The position numbers and the translations under genes are program-made. Below are positions 42,408 through 49,789 of a DNA stretch of 64,000 nucleotides, in pieces. Location of the stretch: contig NZ_JBHYDM010000014.1 of the NCBI RefSeq assembly GCF_051860665.1, positions 62,001-126,000 on the forward strand. Direction: 5' to 3'. Below the pieces are notes generated by a model, which saw only the letters and a list, made by a program, of their open reading frames with translations, had not been told where the DNA came from and did no database searches. The stretch comes from Falsiroseomonas sp051860665 (GTDB lineage Bacteria; Pseudomonadota; Alphaproteobacteria; Acetobacterales; Acetobacteraceae). Every line of letters begins with the position of its first letter. Position 1 is the stretch's first letter.

Positions 42408-45004
42408 CCGAGAGCAGCCTGCGCAGCCGCGCCGTCGAGGCGCTGACTGAGGAGGAAGCGGCCGAGGAACTCGCCGCCCTGGCCACCGAGATCGCGCATC
42501 ACGATGAGGCCTATCACCGGCAGGATGCGCCGGAGATTTCGGATGCCGCCTATGACGCGCTGGTGCGCCGCAACCGCGCCATCGAGGCCCGCTTTCCGGA
42601 CCTGATCCGCGAGGACAGCCCCAGCCGCAAGGTGGGCGCCGAGGCGGCGGAAGGATTCGCGAAACTTCGGCACGGCGTGCCGATGCTCTCGCTGGACAAC
42701 GCTTTTGGCGACGCGGACTTTCTCGAATTCACCGCCTCCGTCCGCCGCTTCCTGCGGCTGGGGGCGGAGGAGCAGCTGGCCTTCGTGGGAGAGCCGAAGA
42801 TCGACGGGCTCTCGATCAACCTGCTCTATGAGAATGGCGTCTTCATCCGCGGCGCCACGCGCGGCGACGGGATGGAGGGGGAGGATGTCACCCGCAACCT
42901 CGAAACCCTGCCGGAAAGCGAATTGCCGCGCCGGCTGAAGGGCGACGCGCCGGCGCGTATCGAGATCCGCGGCGAGGTCTTCATGGAGAAGGCCGATTTC
43001 CTTGCCTTCCGGGCGCAGCAGGCGCAGGCGGCGGCGGAGCGCGAGGAACGGCGGGAGCGCGGCGAAAAGCTCGGCCCCGCCATCGTGGTGCCGGTCAATC
43101 CGCGCAATGCCGCGGCCGGCGCGCTGCGCCAGCTCGACCCCGCCATCACGGCGCAGCGGCCGCTGAAGCTGTTTGCCTATGCCATGGGCGAGGCCAGCGC
43201 GCAGCCGGTGGAGACGCATGGCGCCTGGCTGGACCAGCTGCGGAAATGGGGCTTTCGTGTGAACCCGGCCTCCGCGGTGCTGGAGGGTGAGGACGCGGCG
43301 CTCGGTTTCCAGAAGCGCATGGCGGAAGGCCGCGCGGCGCTGAGCTACGATATCGACGGCGTCGTCTACAAGCTGGACCGGCTGGACTGGCAGCGCCGCC
43401 TCGGCTTCGTCGGCCGCGCGCCGCGCTGGGCCATCGCCTGGAAATTCCCCGCCGAGCAGGCGGAGACGGTGCTGCTGGATATCGAGATCCAGGTCGGCCG
43501 CACCGGCGCGCTGACGCCGCGCGCGGTGATGCAGCCGGTCGGCGTCGGCGGCGTGATGGTGACCCACGCCACGCTGCACAACGAGGATGAGATCGCCCGC
43601 AAGGATGTGCGGATCGGCGATACGGTGGTGCTGCAGCGCGCCGGCGATGTGATTCCGCAGATCGTCTCGGTGGTGCTGGAGAAACGGCCGGCAGGGGCAA
43701 AGCCTTACGTTTTTCCTCACGAATGTCCTGTGTGCCAGAGCCGAGCCATCCGCGATATGGATCAGCATACTGGAGAATTCGATGTCGTTCGTCGCTGCAC
43801 TGGCACGCTCATCTGCGCAGCTCAGAAATCTGAACGACTAAGCCATTTCGTCTCCAGATTAGCTTTAGACATCGAAGGGCTCGGCGAAAAGCAAATCGAA
43901 TTTTTTCTCTCGAGGAAGCTCATTGAAGAACCCGCAGACATATTCACATTAGCAGCTCGCGATAAAAACGCCGATCGCCCCCTCAAGACGTGGCCCGGCT
44001 TCGGCGAAATTTCGGCGCAGAAAATATTCGGGGCCATTGAACGGCGGCGGAGCGTTCCATTCGATCGGATTATTTTTGGGTTAGGCATACGCCACATCGG
44101 AGAAGAACTGTCCAAGAGCGTAGCGCGGAAGTTCGGCGATTTCCCTAGCTTGCTTGAGACAGTGGACAGGGTTCAAGCAGAGCGAAAGGCAGTTTGGCTG
44201 AACGCTCTGACGGGGCTGGTAAACCCTGAGACGCTAAGTTCCGAAACAGAGTGGCAGGAGGCGGCTCAGCAGGCGCGTTCCGGCGCACTTCACGAGGTGC
44301 AGGCACGCCACTGGATGCTCGCGCCGATTGGTGTTGGCCCTACCACTGCGGGCAAAGTTCTTAGATATTTTGCGCAGAACCATAGGCTTGATGGGGCAGA
44401 CGCAACAGTCAAAAAGCTGGTCAAACATTATGGTTCCGCTTCCGAAGTAAAAGAGAAACTTGCTGCTACCACTGCCTCGGTAACGCGGACCTGGAACGAT
44501 GTACTTGAGCACCTCGGACGCCTGGGGAATTCTACATATGAAAAGCCCTGCGTTGCACCATCAGCAGAATGGATCAGCGCCTCTGCGCGCGTAAGCGAAG
44601 CATTCCAGGCAGAGGAAGAAGCAATGGCGCCTCTCGGAATCGAAAGAGAACTTGGACCAACCAGACAGTTTGCGCTGCTAGATTTCTTTACCCAATCTCG
44701 AAACAGAGAGGCGTTGGATCGTCTACTTGAGCAGGTGCGACCGATTGCACCAATCAGGCCCGCAACTGACGCTATTCTAACCGGAAAGACGATCGTTTTT
44801 ACGGGCGTTCTACTCACGATGAAGCGTTCGGAAGCCGAAGAACAAGCACGGATCTTGGGTGCGAAGGTTGCAGGGAGTGTTTCGAGGCAGACCGACTTCG
44901 TCGTGGTCGGCACCGATGCCGGCAGCAAGGCGAAGAAGGCGGCGGAGCTGGGCGTGCAGGTGCTGACGGAAGCCGCGTGGCGGGAGATGGCGGGCCTCGG
45001 CTGA
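42404..45004 (+). CDS. ligA: NAD-dependent DNA ligase LigA, mosaic and enlarged
   Basis: LigA seals nicks using NAD+. Domain order: Ia (about 20-80), adenylation domain with catalytic Lys in EPKIDGLS (about 132), OB fold, zinc finger (Cys 441, 444, 465, 471), helix-hairpin-helix region with FGLGIRHIGEE, and a C-terminal BRCT (about 785-866). Usual length is about 670-700 residues; this one has 866. Compared with the standard layout, about 145 extra residues lie between the KFGDFPSLLE segment and DFFTQSRNREALDRLL. The reading frame is intact. From about codon 430 to 830 base composition and codon use differ strongly from all neighbours, pointing to acquired sequence. Only one ligase gene is seen in the window, so it is presumably functional. 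Confidence 0.93.
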   Translation: MTESSLRSRAVEALTEEEAAEELAALATEIAHHDEAYHRQDAPEISDAAYDALVRRNRAIEARFPDLIREDSPSRKVGAEAAEGFAKLRHGVPMLSLDNAFGDADFLEFTASVRRFLRLGAEEQLAFVGEPKIDGLSINLLYENGVFIRGATRGDGMEGEDVTRNLETLPESELPRRLKGDAPARIEIRGEVFMEKADFLAFRAQQAQAAAEREERRERGEKLGPAIVVPVNPRNAAAGALRQLDPAITAQRPLKLFAYAMGEASAQPVETHGAWLDQLRKWGFRVNPASAVLEGEDAALGFQKRMAEGRAALSYDIDGVVYKLDRLDWQRRLGFVGRAPRWAIAWKFPAEQAETVLLDIEIQVGRTGALTPRAVMQPVGVGGVMVTHATLHNEDEIARKDVRIGDTVVLQRAGDVIPQIVSVVLEKRPAGAKPYVFPHECPVCQSRAIRDMDQHTGEFDVVRRCTGTLICAAQKSERLSHFVSRLALDIEGLGEKQIEFFLSRKLIEEPADIFTLAARDKNADRPLKTWPGFGEISAQKIFGAIERRRSVPFDRIIFGLGIRHIGEELSKSVARKFGDFPSLLETVDRVQAERKAVWLNALTGLVNPETLSSETEWQEAAQQARSGALHEVQARHWMLAPIGVGPTTAGKVLRYFAQNHRLDGADATVKKLVKHYGSASEVKEKLAATTASVTRTWNDVLEHLGRLGNSTYEKPCVAPSAEWISASARVSEAFQAEEEAMAPLGIERELGPTRQFALLDFFTQSRNREALDRLLEQVRPIAPIRPATDAILTGKTIVFTGVLLTMKRSEAEEQARILGAKVAGSVSRQTDFVVVGTDAGSKAKKAAELGVQVLTEAAWREMAGLG
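43695..44895. other. Low-GC foreign-looking segment inside ligA
   Basis: Counted lines show 29 of 60 G+C (43921-43980) and 25 of 60 (44401-44460), against 39 of 60 at 43441-43500 in the same gene. Codons rare elsewhere in the window cluster here, for example TTA twice in five codons at 43859-43867, with AGA and AGG. Composition changes sharply near 43,700 (just before the zinc finger) and near 44,890 (inside the BRCT domain). No inverted terminal repeats or target duplication were seen, so homologous gene conversion is more likely than a transposon. Confidence 0.85.
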
Positions 45005-45005
45005 G

Positions 45006-45024
45006 GCATCAGCGCGGCTGATGC
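45006..45024 (+). terminator. Hairpin after ligA
   Basis: GCATCAGC (45006-45013) and GCTGATGC (45017-45024) form a perfect 8-bp stem with a 3-nt loop directly after the ligA stop. No T run follows. It could end the bamD-recN-ligA transcript. Confidence 0.4.
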
Positions 45025-45079
45025 GGCGGATCATGCCTATTCGTTGTCCCGCCGCGCCGGGGCGGCGCAGGCTGCCGCC

Positions 45080-45700
45080 ATGCCGATCGACCCGCAGCTT
45101 TTCCTGGGCTTCCTCTTCGCCGCCTGGGTGCTGATCCTGACGCCGGGGCCGGATATGCTCTTCGTCATCGGCCAGAGCCTGGCCGGTGGCGTGGCGCGGG
45201 GCTGGGCGGCGATGCTGGGCATCGTCAGCGGCGCGCTGGTGCATGTGGCGCTCGCCGCCTCCGGCGTCGCGGCGCTGATCGCGGCCTCCCCTTCCCTGTT
45301 CGAGGCGTTGCGGCTGGTGGGTGCGGCCTATCTGATCTGGCTCGGGGCCGGCGCGCTGCGGGCGGCCTGGCGCGGGGGCGAGGCGCTGCGGCCGGCGGCG
45401 CCGGTGGGCGCGGCCTTCCGGCAGGGTTTCGTGACCAACCTGACCAACCCCAAGGTCATCCTGTTCTTCCTGGCCTTCCTGCCGCAATTCGTCGACCCGG
45501 CACGCGGCCCGGCCTGGCTGCAGATGGCCCTGCTGGGCCCGCTGGTGCCGCTGATGTCCCTGCCCGCCTATGGGCTGCTGATCCATGGCGCGGGGCGCGC
45601 CGCGGCGCGGCTGAACCGCCATGCGCGCTGGCTGGAAGGGGTGGCGGGGGCGCTGTTCCTTGGCCTCGGGCTGCGGCTGCTGGTGCCGGTGCGGGGTTAA
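45080..45700 (+). CDS. LysE/RhtB family exporter
   Basis: A 206-residue inner-membrane protein with about six hydrophobic segments. The N-terminal LFLGFLFAAWVLILTPGPDMLFVIGQSLAGG contains the family TPGP motif, and the middle FVTNLTNPKVILFFLAFLPQFVD is equally diagnostic. Members export amino acids such as lysine, threonine or homoserine; the substrate here is open. Start at 45080 gives MPIDPQLF; the in-frame codons upstream look non-coding. It ends overlapping the convergent hypothetical gene by 4 nt. Confidence 0.92.
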   Translation: MPIDPQLFLGFLFAAWVLILTPGPDMLFVIGQSLAGGVARGWAAMLGIVSGALVHVALAASGVAALIAASPSLFEALRLVGAAYLIWLGAGALRAAWRGGEALRPAAPVGAAFRQGFVTNLTNPKVILFFLAFLPQFVDPARGPAWLQMALLGPLVPLMSLPAYGLLIHGAGRAAARLNRHARWLEGVAGALFLGLGLRLLVPVRG

Positions 45701-46167
45701 CGCTCCTCCCACTGGCGGAGCACGGTCACGCCCGCCGCCGTCCCCGGGAAAAGATGCACATCGTAGCGATCCGCCCCCTCCAGCCCATCGGCGCTCAGCG
45801 TGCCGAGGCCGGCGAAGGTGACCAGCGCGCACAGCGGCACGGCCGGCACCGCGGCCTGCGCCGCACCCTCCCGCGCATCGGTCAGGCCCAGAATGGCGAG
45901 GCGGCCGCTGGGCACGAGCAGCGGTGCCTCTGCCACATGGTCGAAGGCGGCGAGGTCGAGCGCCGGGCGCGCCGCGTGCAGAAGAACCTGCACCGGCACC
46001 CGCATATTGCGCAGGGTGGACACCACAAGGATGCCGGGTGCCAGGTTCAGCCGGGCGCGCAGCACCGCCTCCGGCCAGAAGACCGGCGCATCCGGCCAGG
46101 CCACGGCGTCGCAGAGCAGGAACTGGTGGTAGTCGGCCAGCAGCGGGCCTTCGAACAGCAGGGTCAT
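45697..46167 (-). CDS. Hypothetical protein
   Basis: A 156-residue protein with alternating short hydrophobic strands and no membrane helix or signal peptide. It begins MTLLFEGPLLADYHQFLL and ends VTVLRQWEER. No family is recognised. It is convergent with the LysE gene and divergent from the small membrane protein at 46225, with 57 nt between starts. Confidence 0.6.
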   Translation of the reverse strand: MTLLFEGPLLADYHQFLLCDAVAWPDAPVFWPEAVLRARLNLAPGILVVSTLRNMRVPVQVLLHAARPALDLAAFDHVAEAPLLVPSGRLAILGLTDAREGAAQAAVPAVPLCALVTFAGLGTLSADGLEGADRYDVHLFPGTAAGVTVLRQWEER

Positions 46168-46224
46168 CGGCGATATCCTCTCGCGGGCCTTGTCTTTCCC
46201 GCCCCGGTGCGGTCAATCGGCGGC

Positions 46225-46554
46225 ATGTCCGCCTTCATGATCGCCGCGCTGCTGCTCTCGGTTGCGGCCTATATCCACACCGTCTCCGGACGGCTCGGCC
46301 TGCACCTGCCCAATCCGGCCCTGGAAGTGCTGTGGCGGGTGCTTTCCTTCGCGGCGCTGGTCGCCTGGGTGGTGCTGATCCTGCGCGGCTTCACGACGCG
46401 CCACTGGTCGGACCCGACGGCGGCGCTGTTCGGGTCCTTCGCGCTGAACTGGTGGTTCGGCCATCGCGGGCCGAAGCCGGGCTGGCCGATCATCTCCATG
46501 CTCTTCGCCCTGGCCGGGCTGGGGCTTGCGACCTATTCCTTCCTCTACGAGTGA
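46225..46554 (+). CDS. Small membrane protein, three hydrophobic segments
   Basis: A 109-residue protein with hydrophobic stretches at about 4-20, 38-55 and 90-107 and a Trp-rich centre containing ALNWWFGHRGPKPGW. No family is recognised. The ATG at 46225 is chosen because the first hydrophobic segment begins immediately after. Its 3' end overlaps the convergent MBL-fold gene by 10 nt. Confidence 0.6.
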   Translation: MSAFMIAALLLSVAAYIHTVSGRLGLHLPNPALEVLWRVLSFAALVAWVVLILRGFTTRHWSDPTAALFGSFALNWWFGHRGPKPGWPIISMLFALAGLGLATYSFLYE

Positions 46555-47333
46555 GGCGGCAGGTCGAGGCGCCAGGCCTCGGCATCCAGCTCCGAAACCG
46601 GAAAGCGCTGGCGCACCAGCGGGTCGTGGCCCGGGATCACCAGGGAGGCATCGCCCCCGGCCAGCACCCGGGCCTTCCGCCAGCCCTGGATCATGGCGCC
46701 GAGGTCGAAGACGATCGGGAAGGGAATCTGGCGGTCCATATTGGCGTAGTAGTGGCTGGCGTCGCCGGCGATGACCAGCGGGCCGCGTTCGGTCGCTACC
46801 TTCACCATCTGCAGCCCGTCCGAATGGCCGCCGATGCCGTGCAGCGTGACGCCGGGGGCGACCTCGCCTTCCCCGTCATGGAACTGCACCCGCTCCGCAT
46901 AGAGGGCGCGGATCAGCAGGACCACATCCTCCACCTCAAAGGTCTGGCGGATGCAGATGCTGCACATGTGGCGGCCGGTGGCGAAGGCGACCTCGCGGTC
47001 CTGGATGTGGAAGGTCGCGTTGGGGAAGAGGTCCAGGTTGCCGGCGTGGTCGTAGTGAAGATGGGTGATGATGACGTCGCGGATTCTTGCCGGGTCGCTG
47101 CCGACGGCGCGCAGCGCGTCCTCCACCGGGCGCAGCAGGCGGCGGTCGCGACGGGCGGCGGTGGCCGCATTGTAGCCGGTGTCCACCAGGATCTCCCTGC
47201 CCTCCGGCCCGCGCAGCAGCCAGACGAAGTAGTCCATGGGCATCGCCTCATGCGCATCCGGCACCGGGCCCATGAAATTGGCCGCGGCGGTGCGTTCGTG
47301 ATGCGCGTAGCGCAGCGCAAGAACCTGCCACAT
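46545..47333 (-). CDS. MBL-fold hydrolase, N-acyl homoserine lactonase-like
   Basis: A 262-residue metallo-beta-lactamase-fold enzyme. THLHYDHAGN supplies the HxHxDH zinc motif, FATGRHMCS, GGHSDGLQMV and IAGDASHYYANMD add further metal positions, and the early ILVDTGYN is typical of the family. The arrangement resembles the AttM/AhlS lactonases that inactivate acyl-homoserine lactone signals, although related enzymes hydrolyse other lactones or esters. It lies 4 nt downstream of the dehydrogenase gene and should be cotranscribed. Confidence 0.83.
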   Translation of the reverse strand: MWQVLALRYAHHERTAAANFMGPVPDAHEAMPMDYFVWLLRGPEGREILVDTGYNAATAARRDRRLLRPVEDALRAVGSDPARIRDVIITHLHYDHAGNLDLFPNATFHIQDREVAFATGRHMCSICIRQTFEVEDVVLLIRALYAERVQFHDGEGEVAPGVTLHGIGGHSDGLQMVKVATERGPLVIAGDASHYYANMDRQIPFPIVFDLGAMIQGWRKARVLAGGDASLVIPGHDPLVRQRFPVSELDAEAWRLDLPPHS

Positions 47334-47337
47334 CGCC

Positions 47338-48231
47338 TCAGCCCTTCTGCTCGGAGATCTGGCCGGCGGCCAGCGCCTCGCTGAAGCGGGCCGCGGCCGT
47401 ATGGTCCTGGCCCGGGCCGAGCAGCGCGGCGGCCGCGGCCCACAATTCCCGCGTCTGCGCGGCCAGCGGCGCGGGGGTGGCGGTTTCGCGCCCCACCTGC
47501 ATGGCGATGGTCAGGTCCTTCACCATCAGGTCCAGACCGAAACCGGAGTCGAATTTGCGCGAGAGCACGAACTGCTTGAGCTTGCGCTGGGTGCTGTTGT
47601 TCATGCCGGTGGAGGCATTCAGCACATCGACCATCACGCCGGGGTCGAGGCCGAAGCGACTGCCGATCAGCAGCGCCTCGACACTCACAAGAAAGCCCGC
47701 GGCGCTGACCAGGTTGTTCAGCGCCTTCATCGCCTGGCCGGCGCCGATATCGCCGCAGCGGGTGATGGTGGTGCCCATGGCGCGCAGCAGCGGGTCCACG
47801 CGCGCCAGCGCCTCGGCCGCGCCGCCGGTCATGATGGCGAGCTCGCCGGTCTCGGCCCGGGCCACGCCGCCGGAGACGGGGGCATCCACCATGGCAACGC
47901 CCCGCGCGGCCAGCCCCTCGGCCAGGGCACGGGTGGCGGAGGGTTCGCCGGAGGACATCTCGATCACCACGGCGCCGGGTTTGAGCGACGGGCCGATGGC
48001 ACCCAGCACGGCCGAGACGTCGCGGCTGGTGGGCAGCATGGTGATGAGGGCGTCGGCGCCATCCGCCGGGTTGGCCGGGGCGGTGCCACCGTGGCGCTGC
48101 ACGAAATCCGCCGCTCGGCCGGGCACGGCATCCTGCACCGCGACAGGATACCCGGCCTCGATCAGCCGGCGCGCCATGGGCCAGCCCATGCGCCCGATGC
48201 CGATGAAGCCGATGCGGCCGATGGCTTCCAT
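47338..48231 (-). CDS. NAD(P)-dependent beta-hydroxyacid dehydrogenase
   Basis: A 297-residue member of the 3-hydroxyisobutyrate dehydrogenase family. It has the N-terminal dinucleotide loop GFIGIGRMGWPMARRL, the substrate motif DAPVSGGVARAETG, and the catalytic-Lys helix GQAMKALNNLVSAAG. Possible substrates include 3-hydroxyisobutyrate, tartronate semialdehyde or gamma-hydroxybutyrate. The ATG at 48231 is preferred; 18 residues upstream to 48285 are not conserved in type. It is divergent from the dehalogenase-like gene and in an operon with the MBL hydrolase. Confidence 0.9.
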   Translation of the reverse strand: MEAIGRIGFIGIGRMGWPMARRLIEAGYPVAVQDAVPGRAADFVQRHGGTAPANPADGADALITMLPTSRDVSAVLGAIGPSLKPGAVVIEMSSGEPSATRALAEGLAARGVAMVDAPVSGGVARAETGELAIMTGGAAEALARVDPLLRAMGTTITRCGDIGAGQAMKALNNLVSAAGFLVSVEALLIGSRFGLDPGVMVDVLNASTGMNNSTQRKLKQFVLSRKFDSGFGLDLMVKDLTIAMQVGRETATPAPLAAQTRELWAAAAALLGPGQDHTAAARFSEALAAGQISEQKG

Positions 48232-48302
48232 GCGATTTCCCCCTCTTGTTGCCTCCAGGCTGCGGGCGTCAGCTGGGACGGTCAAGCGGAAGGGGAAGAC
48301 CC

Positions 48303-49181
48303 ATGTTCGAGGGCTTTGTCGAGGAACGCCGCGCCGGCGCCGGGGCGATGCTGCGGCTGCGGCGCGGCGGCGAGGGCCCGCCTTTGCTGCTGCTGCATGG
48401 CAATCCGCAGACGCATGCCATGTGGCACCTTGTGGCGCCGGAGCTGGCGAAGCGCTTCACCGTGGTCTGCCCGGACCTGCGCGGCTACGGCTTCTCCGAC
48501 AAGCCCTCGCCCAGCGCGGATCACGCCGCCTATGCGAAGCGTGCCATGGCCGCCGATATGCTGGCGCTGATGCAGGGGCTGGGCCACCAGCAATTCCAGG
48601 TGGTGGCGCATGACCGCGGGGCGCGCGTGGCGCATCGGCTGGCGCTGGATGCGCCGCAGGCGGTGCAGCGGCTCGCGCTACTCGACATCGTGCCGACGCT
48701 GCATCACTTCGAGACGGCGAACATGGACTTTGCCATGGGCTACCACCACTGGTTCTTCCTGGCCCAGCCGCATCCGAAGCCGGAGCGCATGATTCTGCGG
48801 GATGTGGAGGACTGGTTCACCGGCCATACCACGCGCGGGCCGCAGGGCGATGTCTTCGCGCCCCAGGCGCGCGCGGACTACGTCGCGGCGCTGCACCAGC
48901 CCGGCACGGTGATGGCGATCTGCGAGGATTATCGCGCGGCCACCAGCATCGACCTGGAGCATGATCGCGCCAGCCGCGCGGCGGGGCAGAAGGTGGGATG
49001 TCCGCTGCTGGCGCTATGGGGCGCGAAGGGCAAGATCGGCGTGTGGTACGAGCCGCTGGCGGTGTGGCGCGAGTATGCGAAGGGGCCGGTCAGCGGGCAC
49101 AGCGTGAATTCGGGGCACTATCTGGCGGAGGAGGCGCCGGGGGAGGTTCTGGCGGCGCTGGAGGGGTTCTTGGAGAGGTAG
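48303..49181 (+). CDS. Haloacetate dehalogenase-like alpha/beta hydrolase
   Basis: A 292-residue alpha/beta hydrolase. The nucleophile elbow is VAHDRGARVAHRLALD, with Asp as nucleophile followed by Arg, as in fluoroacetate dehalogenase, instead of the Ser of esterases. Further matches to that family are MGYHHWFFLAQPHPKPE (His-Trp halide pocket), CEDYRAATSIDLEHDRA and the final NSGHYLAEEAP (catalytic His). The expected reaction is hydrolytic removal of halide from haloacetates; epoxide or other substrates remain possible. GGGGAAG precedes the ATG. It is divergent from the dehydrogenase gene. Confidence 0.85.
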   Translation: MFEGFVEERRAGAGAMLRLRRGGEGPPLLLLHGNPQTHAMWHLVAPELAKRFTVVCPDLRGYGFSDKPSPSADHAAYAKRAMAADMLALMQGLGHQQFQVVAHDRGARVAHRLALDAPQAVQRLALLDIVPTLHHFETANMDFAMGYHHWFFLAQPHPKPERMILRDVEDWFTGHTTRGPQGDVFAPQARADYVAALHQPGTVMAICEDYRAATSIDLEHDRASRAAGQKVGCPLLALWGAKGKIGVWYEPLAVWREYAKGPVSGHSVNSGHYLAEEAPGEVLAALEGFLER

Positions 49182-49197
49182 GGCGGAATTGCCCCCG

Positions 49198-49253
49198 CCC
49201 CGACCAGCCTGGGGGGGTTGCGGCGCTGCTGCAACGCCGAAGGCTGGTCGGGG
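49198..49253. terminator. Long inverted repeat between convergent genes
   Basis: CCCCGACCAGCCT (49198-49210) pairs perfectly with AGGCTGGTCGGGG (49241-49253); after one wobble the match extends about 4 more pairs on the outside. An inner stem GTTGC/GCAAC (49217-49235) lies within the loop. It sits between the dehalogenase-like and DinB genes, a good position for a bidirectional terminator or a dispersed palindromic element. Confidence 0.6.
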
Positions 49254-49273
49254 TGGGGTCTCGGCGCCTGGCC

Positions 49274-49789
49274 TCAGACGAAGCGCGCCTCCTCCAGGAT
49301 GAAGGGCAGGTCCGTGTCGCCGGTGCGGGCGCCGAAGCCCGTCAGCAAGGCATGCGCCTGGCCGCGGTGATGCGTCTGGTGGTTGAAGAAATGCGTCACC
49401 AGCACCCAGCGCGGCCGGCTGATGTCGCGGCCCATGGCGCCGCTGAACCAGCCGAGCTCGCCCTCCAGCCAGGCCGGCTGCAGCGCCGCGGCCCAGGCCT
49501 CGATCCGCGCATCCAGGTTCCGGCGCGCCACCTGCATCATGGGCCATTCGGGATGCAGCGTGGCGCTTTCCTTGATGCCGCCGCCGGGCGCCGGCCAGCC
49601 GGCGAAGCGGAACATCCAGGTGGCATCGCCCCAGAGCAGATGGCTCAGCGTGCCGTGGATGGAGCCGAAGAAGGCGCCGCGATCGGCACGCCGCTGCGCC
49701 TCCGTCAGCGTCTCCGCCGCGGCATAGAGGCGCCGGTTCATCTCGCTGTTGTAGGCGGCCATCAGCCGCACCCAGTCCACCGTGACCAT
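49274..49789 (-). CDS. DinB family protein
   Basis: A 171-residue four-helix-bundle protein of the DinB/DUF664 class. The metal-ligand histidines can be seen in FFGSIHGTLSHLLWGD and HFFNHQTHHRGQAHALL. Members act as metal-dependent thiol transferases or have unknown roles; the name from DNA damage induction in Bacillus does not imply repair here. The ATG at 49789 overlaps the stop of the upstream GNAT gene (ATGA) and is preferred to 49804. It ends a five-gene minus-strand series. Confidence 0.88.
   Translation of the reverse strand: MVTVDWVRLMAAYNSEMNRRLYAAAETLTEAQRRADRGAFFGSIHGTLSHLLWGDATWMFRFAGWPAPGGGIKESATLHPEWPMMQVARRNLDARIEAWAAALQPAWLEGELGWFSGAMGRDISRPRWVLVTHFFNHQTHHRGQAHALLTGFGARTGDTDLPFILEEARFV

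Noticed and set aside
43695..44895. Insertion sequence or inserted gene within ligA
   Set aside because: No terminal inverted repeats, no target-site duplication, no transposase, and the LigA domains continue through the segment in frame.
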